Shown here: positions 1 to 11,580 of the stretch, one piece after another
Layout: each line of letters opens with the position of its first letter
How positions within the stretch are numbered: position 1 is the stretch's first letter
The notes under the pieces: generated by a model
What the model saw: only the letters and a program-made list of their open reading frames with translations
The model's database searches: none
Told to the model about the DNA's origin: nothing
NCBI GenBank assembly: GCA_026413225.1
Contig: CM048557.1
Coordinates: 64,160,987-64,224,986, forward strand
Reading direction: 5' to 3'
Source: Otis tarda
Taxonomy: Eukaryota; Chordata; Aves; Otidiformes; Otididae
Length of the DNA stretch: 64,000 nucleotides
Made by a program: the position numbers and the translations under genes

Positions 1-558
1 ATTTTGGGGGACACCTTGACCACCTCCCTCTCCTGGCCAACGATTTCCATCTAGCCTGGTCTGCCTGAATATAGTTTCTTGCTCACATAGTTACACCTAA
101 GAAAGCTCATTACCTTCAGGCATGAGCACGGTGGTCCTGCAAGCCTGAGGGTGGAGTGTTTGAAGCATTTGGGCAGCATGGGGCAGATATTTGAAAAGCT
201 ATGCTGAGATCACACGCAGCAATACGTCTCTGCAAACACCTTTGTGGCAGCACTGCTCAGTGCTTTTGGCTGCCAGTAACAACAGCTGCTCAGCAGTCAC
301 TGCCATAACTTTTTGGAGATGCTCTTCTGCCCTTGGTTAGGCAGAAAGACAGAAAAGAACAGGTCCTGAGTGCTTAGCTCAGATGTGGGAAGTGGAGGTT
401 TGCCTTGCAAGCCACTGGTCAATGGCTTCTCCTGTTCGTAACCACTTCTCTTGAAAGGCTGCCAAACAAATAAATACAAATATATTGTGTTTTTATAGAA
501 TTAAATATAAACAAATTGTGCTGTGTAAAGAAACGGTAGAGAGTAGAAAAGTACTCAC
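1..558. other. Non-coding flank left of the candidate exon
   Basis: Unique-looking sequence with no recognisable gene or repeat. If the minus-strand exon at 559-634 is real, this is the start of its downstream intron: the consensus donor gtgagt reads leftward from 558. A 60-codon minus frame at 297-479 has no recognisable motif and is treated as chance. The stretch from about 470 to 530 is AT-rich. Confidence 0.5.
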
Positions 559-634
559 CTTAACTTCTTTGCCATCAAAAATGGACATGCGGACCCTCAA
601 GCTCTCCTGACGTTCACCGAGAAAGAGACAATGT
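559..634 (-). CDS. Candidate internal coding exon of an unidentified minus-strand gene
   Basis: Read on the minus strand, the segment ends in GTTAAG followed by gtgagtact, an excellent splice donor, and begins after a ttcag acceptor at 635-639. The 76-nt segment is open in one frame (one base plus 25 codons) and contains the peptide ERQESLRVRMSIFDGKEVK just before the donor. A TAA closes the same frame upstream of the acceptor, as expected for an internal exon. An alternative acceptor (cgtcag, first exon base 606) sits behind a better pyrimidine run (ctctttctc) and would give a 48-nt, 16-codon exon. Three CpGs occur in about 60 bases of otherwise CpG-poor DNA, consistent with coding constraint. 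I do not recognise the protein family. No start codon context is visible, so this would be an internal exon, with the rest of the gene left of the window and perhaps upstream exons to the right. It could still be a chance splice-flanked frame. Confidence 0.42.
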
Positions 635-3600
635 CTGAACAATTACTTTCCTATTCTACTCCTGATGAGCTATGCTCATCTCATGTAAAATTTAGGCAAC
701 TAATCGAGGATGCCAAAGCAGAACCTGTTCCTGCTAAAGATCTGTCATCACAGGCAAGACATAGGGCACTTCCAGCTCAGTGAAACCTTTTGGGTGAGTT
801 TATCTGTCCCCATTATCCGGATCGGGGCAGGGGGTAAGGTGACAACACCCTTATGTCATTAGTGTCTTGAGCTGCTGGTTATAAATTCCCATTGTGCTGT
901 ACAAACACAGGCACGGAAACATTGCCACCTGTATTTTCGCAAATACATGTCCTGCAAGTGAAATGCAGTATTTAGAGTAGTCGCACAAGTCTCCAAGAGC
1001 AACGTGTACAGTGCATCTTGCTGAAGAGCCCATTTGCAAAAGACTTGAAGATATTTGTTTTTAGCAGAGCTGCCAGAAGCTTTCTGTGAACTTGTTATGA
1101 AGGGCTGGCTAAATGATTATTATAAAGCAGATTATGAAGGGAAAAGTTTGGTTCATTGGTTGCACCTATTATTCCTCTGCGTAAGGAGAACACGTGGTTC
1201 CAGAGGACTGAAGGAAGCGTCTGTCAAGAAAGGATGTATGGATATTTTATTGCTGAAAAAGAAGCCACAAATGGAGCTACGCTGTGAAGAAAGGTGTGCT
1301 TCTGCCCAGGCGTTTTGTAAGGAGTTATATCTGCAGAGGAAAGCCAGTGAGCTGGGCTTTCCTTGCCAATGACAAGTCTCTCTGCTTGAAAGTGCCCAAT
1401 AACTCAAACAGCAAGAAAGCACAAATCTGTGTGACAGCTCCCGTCTCCACGAGCTCCCCGTCTCAGTTCTGCCAGCCTCTGCACCCATTACTGCCTGTTT
1501 TCTCTTCGTTTCGCCCTGTGCCTGCAAGTCATTTGCTCCTGCCCAGCTCTTGCAGACTTTCCTACCTCCCACCACCGTCAGCAGTGCCTGTCGCTCCCAC
1601 GGCAGCTAAGCAAGAGAGACAGAGAAATGAGGCACTCATTTGCTCCTTATTCAGGGTGCAATTTTAAAGCTAGCCTGTGATTCTGCATGGGAGAGACAGA
1701 TATTTAAAGAAATCTCACATCTGAGTTTTCTCTACAAATCTGGTTGCACCCCTTCTGATTTTCAGAGATGCTGAAACAAGGATGGGAGTACCTGACATCG
1801 GAAGAGGCAGGTTGCTGCTTCTGGAAGGTTTGTCTCTGGTTTTCAGGATGGAATAGCAATCTGAAAGCTTGAGTGAGACACCATTTAGGGCAGTCCAACC
1901 ATTTCTGGTAATGAAATTCATCACCAACCCCACACTGAAGTGATGCATGTGGTCAGGTCAGAACAAAAGTTGGCCATGTTTAGCCCAGTGCTGTGCTAGC
2001 CCACTAACTTTCAAAGATGTCCAAATGTCATAGGTATTTTCAGGAATTCTCAGTTTATACAGACCATATGAAGGATTTGTTTCTCATTAGACCAGCGTAA
2101 CTTACAGTGTTCTTTTAAAGTAGGTTCCCCCTGAGAGGGTTAGAAGATAAATTTAGGGTAGGTTAAACGTTGTAGTAAGGGGTCTGAATTTGTATCTCTG
2201 TATCTCGTCCTGTTGGCATGATGAAGAGCACAGCTACATCAGCTGGGAACTGCCCACTGAGGCGTTGCGGTGACCTTCCTGGTGAACAGTGAGGTATGCC
2301 AACCCAGAGGTGCTTCACCAGCACTGCTGCCAGGATGAGTGCTACTCAGCATCTCCTTTAACAAACAGGAGGAAGGTCTTCTGAGGATGCTTGTGCCGCT
2401 TGCAAATAGCAATAAATAAGGAGGAATGGTGGTGGGCCAGGAGTGCAGAGCATAGGAGCAGGACGCATGGCAAGCCGAGTGCTCCTGACACGGGATGGTG
2501 CCGGCTGTGAAGAGTCCTTGAGGGCAGGGGCCGGCGGCACATCACGAGGCATTTTGAGAACATCGCTGGAGCAGAGCCGGGTGTGTGCACTGTCAGGGAC
2601 TGCCCTTGATTGGCAGGAAGATGGACTGACCAATTTAATAAACTTCTTCCATCTCTCTCCTCTGTAATTCTGTGACATTTTCTCCAGGAAAGTAACATAC
2701 TTCTAAATTAATTTGATTGCAGTGAAGCAGGCTGTCAGCAGCCCCTGGAGAGAGCAGAGCAGTGGCGGTGGTCCGTCTGAGCTGGGAGCAGGTGGGAGCA
2801 TGGCACAGGGCAGAGAGTGACCCTCCGAGAGGCTGCTGAGTCTGTTTGCTAATAATTAGCAGGGGAATAAAGAAAGACTGGGTAAGGAGATAGACTGCAT
2901 TAATTTATTGCCTGCTAGGTAAATAAAGCACAGGCAAGAGAAGAACACAGAGGAGAAATAGATGAATGAACAGAGTTGGTGGATTAATTGGTTTTGTCAT
3001 CTACTTATACGTTGGCATTAGGACGACATTATAAATCAGTGATATAGGCACTACTCAAAGAACAGCACATTGGTCTGCGAGATCTAAGACTGCATAACAG
3101 ATCTTGTTCAACATGGGAGGAGAATTTGGATGTATTTAGCCATTTTTCATATATACACGCGTTGTAACATTCAAAGACCCCATCTCCACTATGCCGCAAC
3201 TTGGCATCACCGTGCATCAGAGGCAGAAGGTATCAGTGGAACCAGCTGTGGGGAGCTGGATGGATGCAGCCCCACCGCCTGCCCACTTTTATCGTATTTA
3301 TTCCAGCCATCAGGGCTGAGCTGAGCCTGGGCGAGGGCTAGGTAGTGTAGACATGGGAAAGTGCATCTCTCACTGAACAGGCAGCAAGGGAAAAGGCAAA
3401 TTTGTGATCATGCAGCACATCATGAACAATCAGAAGTCACTCTGAGGGATTCAAAAATCGGTGGCAAGATTTTGTATTTGTTGAGATTCATCTCAAGAAA
3501 GGAGGAAAGTGTATTGGAGAAGCATAATTCTTCCTGATGCTCCCACTCTCCTTCAGTTTCTTACAGTCTTCCATCCAGATGCCATGAATTACTGGTTTCT

Positions 3601-4293
3601 GTTTAGAATGTAGAAAATATTTGTTAGAAATAATTTTCCACTGAAATAGAACAGTGAAAAATGACATCCTTGGTTTCATGGGTGAGGGAAGGTCAAAGGG
3701 TCTGGCAATATCCACAGCTTCTCAGAAGTATCTCAGCCTGTTGTGATTTTCTAAATTTCCTCAGAAGGGTTCTGCTCTGTGTTAAGGACACCAAACTTCC
3801 TTCTCCAGCAGGAATTTTTGTATAGGAAAAGCCCAGGATCAATGGGTGTAAGCAGATCCTTTGAATCCCATTTGCGGTTCACAATCTGATAACATAAACC
3901 TTAGTATTTATCTAAAATGCCCCCATCCTCCTTATCTGCTATTTACTTTGTGAAGCAGGGCCAGGAGCTGCAGAGATTCCCTCCAGCCAAGAGATCACCG
4001 ACGCTTTGTCTTTTTCCTTCCTTCTAAAGATTAAAAAATGCTACTTCAGTCTTTCGCAGTGTAATTTTTTAAATTGTGTATGTAATCAGCTTTCCTTAAT
4101 GAAAAATAAAAAGTGCCAAACAATAGCTTCTTAGAAGCAGACTTCTGCATCCTTGTAAGCGATAAGGCCTGGCTGAACACAGACCCATTTCTAATAAACC
4201 TACAGCTTCAAAAGGCTGGGAAACGTCATCCTGGGAGCATATGACAGTGTAACAGGTTTACAAAAGACTCTGTTTTCCTTTAGTGGGGTGATG
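635..4293. other. Non-coding stretch without recognisable genes
   Basis: No gene is recognised. Overlapping frames on both strands at 1055-1667 (up to 140 codons) lack any family motif and are mutual shadows. A mildly CpG-enriched segment at about 2460-2585 (several gccgg and ccgg sites) stands out. The segment 2700-3000 carries several TAAT-core motifs (taataattagc, attaattta, attaattgg) that could be homeodomain sites or simply AT-rich DNA. No transposon signature was seen. Confidence 0.5.
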
Positions 4294-4410
4294 TTTCTTT
4301 CCCTTTTCCCCTTTCCCTTTTTTTCTCTTCCCCTTTTTTCTTTCCTTTTCTCATCTTTTCTTTTTTTTTTTTCTTTCTTTTCCCTTTTTCATTTTCTTCA
4401 CCTTTTTTTG
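4294..4410 (+). repeat. Polypyrimidine (T/C) tract
   Basis: The + strand is pure pyrimidine from 4294 to 4352 (59 bases), broken by one A, and pure again from 4354 to 4390 (37 bases), then continues with two interruptions to about 4410. It is mirror-like in places (blocks of ttcccttttcccctttccc), so an intramolecular triplex (H-DNA) is possible. The lysine-rich minus-strand frame over it is only the translation of this tract. Confidence 0.9.
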
Positions 4411-7400
4411 AGCTCCATCAAGAAATGCAGACCATTGTTCTGGCCCTTTTGACCCACAGTTTTGAGGCTGGCTTTTTTTCTGGCCAGACAACTTTCTAAC
4501 TGTAGCAGGGAAAGAAAAAAAAAAATAACAAACACAGAAGGAGTCCAAGACATCAATTGTGACAGTAAATGTATGCTAGCAGTCTAGCACACTCTATATT
4601 TCTAGATAAACTTGCTTGAAACAAAGACAACTAAAGAAAACAAACAAACAAAAAAACCCCAACCTGTTAGAACTTGACAGAACCAACCCCTTGCCATATG
4701 ATATTTGCTAATGAACTGCACGCAGTGAAAAATGTGTGAGAATCCTTTCTGCGGCTTTTTGGGCAGGGTGATGAGTTATTATCAAGTAATGTAATAAGTA
4801 AGTCTGAAAATGGGTTGTGGTGGGTGGTTGCTGTTTTTGCCACCCCCTTCCCCCCCGGCCCCGGCAATAAATCATGTCATAAATGTTTCCCTCAGCAGAT
4901 GCAGAAGCACATCATTTCTTTCGGGATTTTATAACCATGACAACCAGTTTTAAAGGAGCGTTTTCAGTTTCCATAGTTTAAATTAGAAGTGTATCCAAAA
5001 AGAGGGTTGTAAAATGAGGAGTAATCTACTAGTTCCACATTTTCCTAAGAGCAATGGAGTGTTACATTTTTGACTTTATTACTATATACAAATATGATAC
5101 AATGTAAAATAAAGCTTCTATACCAACTTTTACTTTTTAAATAATTTTAAAAGCCGAGTTTATTCTCTTGCTAAAAAGCCTTCATTTTTAAGATAGTGAA
5201 ATTAAATCTTCCTCATTTTAACTCATGTTAGATTTAATGATACTGTAATTTATAATGAGTAAAGCATGTTGACGTTTAATGCATATGACTGCTTTGAAGT
5301 TACATCCTTTTAGTAGAGATGAATTTTGATGAGTTTTACCAGAAGGGTTGAAAGAGTTTAGGTAAGCTAAAAATAACCCAGGAGCGAGTTTAATCTGGGT
5401 TAGACACGGTTCCTTTTATCTTACATTGAAATCTCATTAGCAGCAAGGTGCAGAGAGCCTTTCAGTGCTTGCAAGTACTTTAAAAATCAATGCCGAGCTC
5501 TGGACCGGAGTCACGAATAGGGGCCAGTACCCAAGCCCAACATGCTGCCAATGTTAGCCTCCTGATGACCTGGAGCTTCACTCCAAAAGGCTCCTGTGTG
5601 CTCCCATTTCTGTCTCAGGCTGTGTCCGGCTTCACCCAGCGCTCATCAGCTCTGACCTGCACGTGCTTGCCCGATGCCCAGCACTGGTATTGCCCATTTG
5701 AACACCTGAAGGACCAGGGCAATAGGATAAAGGATGTGTGCACCACCCATACAAAGGGAGAAGATGACGATGCTGCCTCAGAATTCCCTTTTTTCTTGTC
5801 CCATGAAAGAAATCACAATAACTCTTTCTAGTACCTCTAAATAGAAGGCTGGGAGCTTGCCTGGAAGCAAGTAAAGCACTGAGCAGTGCCCTGCAGAGAA
5901 AAGCCGTTCCCTCCCGCACACGTGCTGCTGTCACAGCTCCATGCAATGTAGCATCTGATTACAGCCTCTGATTACAGCAGCCTGGCTACTATGTTCATAC
6001 TTTCCCTTGGTTGAGTTCCATGCTTTGGCTACAAGAATATTTATTACTTAGATTATTCATTTTAACTGTTGGTGGGCTCAACTGCTTAATATTAAATGTC
6101 TTTTTAAACCGAGTGCTCAGTAGGGCTTTTTCAGCCCTGGTACTTTGTGATTCTCTCTCTCCCTGTACAAGTTTCACGTGATTAGTCCCTCATTTGTCAT
6201 TTCCAGCTCATATTTCTAACTCATCTTGGAGCAGTTTGTATGGAATCGCTTTTGTTTCTCATGTTGCCAAAACACCATGTCAGCCTGGTTGGGTGATGCA
6301 GCCCTCCTTTTCTTCTAGTGCAGGGTAAAACTCACCTACAGTGCCCTAGACAGTCGCTGGGCTCATTTACCATGTGGTGCATACAAAAATGTGCTTTCAA
6401 AATGGGCAGCATACAACATTCAGTTGATCCTTTCTGCATAAAATCAGTATTACTTTGGCATTTCTAAAAGATGCAAGTTGTTCTGTGCTCGGATGTAACA
6501 AACAGCAAATTCTTCACTCTTGTGACTGGGGATCCACCTGGGGATCCACCAGAGGAAGATGAGCTTGTTGGCTTATTAGAGAACCAGTGAGGACTCAAAA
6601 GTTGTGTGATTTCTCCTTAGGGATGAGTAAGGTGACGTGGTCCTTCCTCCATTGTAATGGAGGTCTCCATCCCCCTCCTGAGAAGTCAACTGCAGCCTAC
6701 AGTGCCGCCCAGGTTTCTGGTCACCATTGCTGGAGGGGCTTCTTTCACGCATGCCGTTGCATACCACTGCTGGCACTGCCAATCGATCATCCACCCAAGC
6801 TGCCTCCCAGGCTGGACACAGCTCTTGGACACTGTGTACCCTCTTCTGCAGAAACGCCTTGGTGGCCCCTGTGCAGCACTCCCCTGCAAATATTCAGCCC
6901 TGTACCTCGCTGCCTTCAGCTTGCAGTTGTACTTTCAAGTTGAACCCTGGTGCCAAGCCAAAACAAGCTGCTGGTACAGGGCTGCAATAATTAGTTCATG
7001 TTTCCCTTAGCTAATCACATACCTTTTCATGCTGAGCAATAAAATCCCAAACAAATGAAGCAAAATATTAGCTTATAACAAACGTGACAGACAATTGCAA
7101 CCAAGAACCGATCATCCGGAGAGCAGCAAACCAGGAATCGATGGAGGGTGACCTCAAAATCCTTTGAAAGGAGGTAACAGCATTGCTAACATGAAATTAT
7201 CAAGAGTTCAGTTCCCATAGCACCTTGAGTTAGTGGGTTTTTTAATCTGGAAATACATTTCTCACATCTGATCTCTGCTGGTCCCACAGTTTTAAGAGCA
7301 GCAGTGGGCTCATCTCATCCGAAGATCCATTTGAGGGGTTTGCATTAGGGTAAGGTAACCCCCCCCAAGGTGTCTCTGTAGATGAGATAAGATGAGAAAT

Positions 7401-7720
7401 CATTGCCCTAATTTATTCTGATGCCTAAGAGCAGAGGAAGGGGACAGCTTTTGGGGTGATAAATGGACTTGCTGTTGCAGAATTAAGGAAGATAATTGAA
7501 GATTCCAAATCTAAATTTCATACCTTGGAACAAGCATCTGACACAGGTATAGAGAGGAGAGATGGGGTTTAATCTCACACAAAGACCTGCTTAGGCTGAG
7601 AGTTACAGAAACTAATAATTTTATATTATTACCACTATTATTACATAAAATTTCTTGACACCTGGCAGCTCTAAAACCCTTAGATCCTTCAGCCATACGA
7701 ACACCCCAGAGCCATCACTT
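4411..7720. other. Non-coding stretch, partly AT-rich
   Basis: No gene is recognised. A C-rich knot lies at 4846-4864. From about 4980 to 5340 the DNA is strongly AT-rich with several AATAAA-like and TAAT motifs. A 12-bp tandem pair (ctggggatccac twice) lies at 6527-6550, and a C8 run at about 7361-7368. Overlapping frames at 5490-5946 and 6576-7010 occur on both strands in several phases and show no family motif, so they are treated as chance. Confidence 0.5.
6527..6550 (+). repeat. 12-bp tandem duplication
   Basis: The unit ctggggatccac occurs twice in direct succession with no mismatch. Each copy contains a GGATCC hexamer. This is a minimal tandem duplication, probably from replication slippage. 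Confidence 0.85.
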
Positions 7721-7743
7721 ACGCGTTTTTAATGTAAACGCGT
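7721..7743. repeat. Perfect 8-bp inverted repeat (hairpin)
   Basis: acgcgttt at 7721-7728 is exactly reverse-complementary to aaacgcgt at 7736-7743, with a 7-base loop. Each arm has the acgcgt hexamer, which is the MluI cell-cycle box sequence in yeast but has no established role here. Four CpGs fall in 23 bases. It opens a CpG-enriched patch. Confidence 0.85.
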
Positions 7744-8440
7744 GGCTCGCCAACCCTTGAGAATAACATACAAACTGGCAGATGCACCTACGACAACCAA
7801 CTGCTGCGTGCACCACCTTTGGATCTGCGTGAACCCTGGGGGGAAGGAGGCTCGCGGTTTCTGGCTGCGCAGGGCCAACAGTGCTGACTGCTGAGGAGTG
7901 ACGCAAAAGCCAGCGCTCTAAAAACACCTTTTTAAACATTAATTTAAACTGACTGATATGTACGTGCGTGTGAGAGAGGCTCTAAATGACTACATTTCAT
8001 AGCAATATAGCTTCTTAGAGTCCTGCTGAATTTTCCACCCACCACTGAGCCCTCATTGCTCTCCATCATGTCTGTGCCCCCTCACTTGCTGCCGGAGCCG
8101 TGCTCTGGGTGCGGCACCAGACATGCAACACGCTTCGCAAAAGCCAGGAGAAGCAGCCACTCCTTTTGTAAGTTGAACTAAATGCAATGAAGGCAAACAG
8201 ACACGGTTTCCTACCCTTTTAAATTGCAGGTTAGTGACGCAGTATCTCTAATTAGCAGTCACAGTTGGCCATAGCTGGATTGCTGGGAGATGTTCGGTGG
8301 CCTGCAGGTATTTTGCCACCCTCCTCTTTCATCAATGATCACTTTCAGTCACAAACCCGTCTGCTCTTGACTGCCGTTACTCGAGCTGAAGAGCCAGCTG
8401 TTACAGTCTGGTCTCTGGACTCGGACAGAGGGTTTTTGTT
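7721..8440. other. CpG-enriched patch
   Basis: About a dozen CpGs occur between 7721 and 7920 and more at 8090-8140 and 8340-8430, clearly denser than neighbouring DNA. The density is too low and broken to call a classical CpG island. No TATA box, convincing first exon or conserved frame was found. A minus frame at 7715-7939 spans the densest part but has no recognisable motif. It could be a weak promoter, an enhancer, recently inserted DNA or a GC fluctuation. Confidence 0.35.
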
Positions 8441-8735
8441 ACCTGGGTGAAGAGAACAAAAAAGTGGGCAGACCACAAAAAGCAGCTTTCACAGACCGTC
8501 TAACCTTTGTGAAACTGGGAAGGAACAAAAGACTTGGGTTAGAGGGCGATTTAAATTCCCTCCCACTGTTACCTAGATCTGATTAAATAAGAACTAAGAA
8601 AATGTTAGGTGTTATTTTCAAGCAGGAGTGAATGCATATGACATTCACTGTTTAGAACAGAGTCCTTAGTCTATAAGAGATCGTAGCAACATGCTTTGAA
8701 TTCAAATCACAGTGTAAAGACACCCCTATATAAAA

Positions 8736-8777
8736 ATACATATGTATACACATGCACACACGCATGTACACATATAT
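8736..8777. repeat. 42-bp uninterrupted alternating purine-pyrimidine tract (CA/TA mix)
   Basis: Every base from 8736 to 8777 alternates purine and pyrimidine without a break, made of mixed TA, CA and CG steps. The halves are imperfectly self-complementary around a cacaca centre. This is a degenerate dinucleotide microsatellite with Z-DNA or cruciform potential. The minus-strand frame across it is rich in Met, Tyr and Val only because of this repeat. Confidence 0.9.
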
Positions 8778-8990
8778 TCCCATGTGCACGCAAATAAAGT
8801 TATTGAAGAGGTGGGGTGAAAAGAGAAGGAAAAAAGCAGAAGAACACGGCAAGTTTTCACCCACCGGAACAAAAGCTGTTCTTAGAATGACCACCAAGGA
8901 GAGGGCAGTGTAAAGCAGTCATGTTTCTGCTGCATCTGTTTCTCGCCTCCCTGGTGCTGCTCCCTCCTTTCTCAGCTCTGCAAAGGGGAA

Positions 8991-9283
8991 TCACAGAATC
9001 ACAGAATAGTTTGGGTTGGAAGGGACCTTTAAAGCCCATCCAGTCCAACCCCCCTGCAAGGAGCAGGGACATCTCCAACCAGATCAGGTTGCTCAGAGCC
9101 CCGTCCAACCTGGCCTTGAACGTTTCCAGGGATGGGGCATCCACCACCTCTCTGGGCAACCTGTGCCACTGCTTCACCACTCTCAGTGTAAAAAATTTCT
9201 TCCTTGTATCTAATCTGAATCTACCTCTCTCTATTTTGAAACCATTACCCCTTGTCCTGTCACAACAAGCCCTAGTGAAAGAA
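8991..9283 (-). mobile_element. CR1 non-LTR retrotransposon, 5'-truncated 3' end
   Basis: Avian CR1 in reverse orientation. Its 3' tail lies at 8991-9007 as two 8-bp tcacagaa units, followed by the typical gtttgggttggaagggacc block. On the minus strand, one frame reads [19 protein letters not shown], the C-terminal part of CR1 ORF2 (endonuclease-reverse transcriptase polyprotein). The match runs down to the block resembling gtcctgtcacaacaagccct and fades near 9283, so only the last roughly 290 bp are present, a normal 5' truncation from target-primed reverse transcription. It cannot encode an active enzyme. It closely resembles the copies at 32964 and 48777, so all three are probably one subfamily. 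Confidence 0.95.
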
Positions 9284-11002
9284 GATGCAGCTTGAGGAAA
9301 TGCTTCACAACAGCCATGGCGCAGGACTCCTCCAGGGCCCTGCTCCTGCTCTGTTTGGGAGGAAGGGTCTTTTCTACCGTGAGCAAGTCTACACTGCGAA
9401 ATTTTAACTCTAGGATGGCAAAGCCCATGGCACTGCTATGACTTGCATAGCACTCCTCCCATGGGAGGGAAAGGACAGCTCGTCACAGAGTTACACACCA
9501 GCTGAAGAAATTAAAGTGTGGTCTTGTCCCTAGCTACTGTCAAAGGGGACAAATATTTTTGCTAAATAATATTGCATAATGGAATATCATTTGACTCTGT
9601 ATTCACCTACTCAGAAAGACAAGGACTCTTAAAAGAATAAAAACAGAAAAATTCTGCAGGTTTTTTTAGGGATCATCCCTTCAAAGCAGCTATAGGGCCG
9701 AGTGGTATATTAGACTCTCTTCCCAGGGCTCCTATCTTAATTTTATCACAGCTCTCAGGAAATTAAATGCACTTTATACTGTTCCTTCATTTGTGATGTA
9801 CCTGACCTTGGTCTAGATTTAGATTTTTCCCGTTGGATCAAATTGGGCAGTCGTAATCCCTCCTTTCGGCTGCTGCTGAATCTGAAATATTTGAATTAAT
9901 GAGGTCTCTTGTTTCGCTATCACATGATCTAAGCTGCCAAAATATTTACTTTCTCCCTGAGTGATGTACAAAAGAATGAAAATGTAAATCATCTATCTGG
10001 TCCTTCAAGGGCTCCTTTATACACAAGCCACTAACCTAGCTGCCTTTCACTTTCCAAGCTGTACGCTGCAATACACAGAGAATGCTCAAATTCTACCAAA
10101 TGTAACTAGAAGTATAAAGATAATCCCAGGCATGATGTGCTTTAGACCCACTTAAACTGCAAAAATCAGCTTAACCAAACTATCTGCTTATACTGTATCT
10201 TTGGACTAAGTCCCTCAAATAGCTCCCAGCTCATAGGATAAACCAAAAGATGCATTATGAACTCAAATGAAACCATAAAGATTAGGGATAGCTAAGACCT
10301 TAATGTTCTTCTAATATTCATTTGACAGCAGAACCTTCCTCTAACAGGAAAGGAGAGCTGAAAAACCTAATAAAAATACTTGTGCTTGATGCTGCATCTG
10401 ATGAACGATTCTGTAACAAAAGGTAATAGTTAAATAAGGGAAAAACCATTGAAGTGCTGTTGCTGTGGCCCTGCTGCCAGTTGGCATAACTGCATATCTT
10501 CAACATAGCAAAAGCCAGCTTAGCAGCAGCAGCAGATCTGGTCCACCATGCTTGAAAAGAAGCAAAGGAGCATCTCATTCATACAATGCAAGAGGCTTTC
10601 CTTTGCATTTGTCTACATACCTTTAGCATATGGACGGCTGAAGTGACTTTCAACTTTTCAACTTGCAACCTGGCGAAAGGAGGCAAATACCCATTTGTTG
10701 GCTGTGACAGTCGAGAGGCAGGCAGCAGACATGGTAGATACTCTGAGTGTATATGTATCTAAGTGTTTCTGCAAACGAGGTGTGTACCCTAACTTCTGAT
10801 ATATACCGTGTATTTAAGAACAGGAATATCATTGCTTCCTTCCCAGTTTGCAGGAAATACTTTATAGTTTAGGATGAAGATAATTAAGTGCAAGTAAAGT
10901 ATTTACTGTAAGTCAAGCAAGTGCCTTGTATTCAACACAAAATATACAGAAAATTATTCTTATCCCTTTTGATGCTTCTCTTCCATCCAGAGGAATCTTG
11001 AA
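9284..11002. other. Non-coding stretch between two CR1 pieces
   Basis: No gene or repeat recognised. The sequence is mildly AT-rich with short frames on both strands. The minus frames at 10318-10578 and 10650-10832 show no motif and no splice signals that I trust. Confidence 0.5.
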
Positions 11003-11555
11003 AAACTTGACTGGGACAACAGAAACCTCATGGAGTTCAACAAAGTGATGTGCAAAGTTCTGCACCTGGAATTAACCCCATTCCCTTGTGCAGGCTGGGA
11101 TCTGCCTCAGTGAGCAGTCGTCCTGCTGAAGAGGACCAGGGAACTATGGTGAACACCAGGTTCAATATAGGTTCAGATAGCACGTGACCTACAATGAGAT
11201 GGTGAGGGAGCTGGGCTTGTTTAACTCAGCACAGAGGAGGTTATGGCTTCATCAGGTGGCTTCAAAGGTAGTTCAACAGCTTGAAGTATAATTACAAAGA
11301 TTACAAAGGCAGACCAGGAGGACAGACAATATAACAAGGGAAAACACCCATAAATTGCCATTTTGGACATTCAGGGGAAACTTTTTAATCAGGAGCGTGC
11401 TGCAGTGCTAGAGCAAGCTGCACAGGGAGGTGCTGTCGTATCCATCCTTGGAGGCTTTCAAGACACAGCTACACAAAATCATGGCTGACCAGTAAATTGG
11501 ACTATAGACCTACAGAAGTTCTTTCCAATCAACAGTGATACGTCTGCAATTCCTG
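11003..11555 (+). mobile_element. Old, degenerate CR1 retrotransposon in sense orientation
   Basis: The + strand carries scattered matches, in order, to the coding strand of CR1 ORF2. A block near 11024-11070 resembles the segment for NLMEFNKVMCKVLHL. A block near 11205-11250 resembles the ELGLFSxxxRRLW segment. A block near 11425-11470 resembles the segment coding for the region before the C-terminus. At 11495-11555 the text resembles the CR1 end (ttggacta...gttctttccaatc...) with a decayed 8-bp tail. Stops, gaps and indels are spread through it, so it is much older than the three reverse-oriented copies and is certainly non-functional. Boundaries are approximate. Confidence 0.72.
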
Positions 11556-11580
11556 TAACAGATACCCCAGGCTTACTCAC

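Noticed and set aside
1153..1575. 140-codon minus-strand open frame, the second longest in the window
   Set aside because: No recognisable motif or splice context, and it is overlapped by + frames in two phases. The length is within chance for 64 kb read in six frames.
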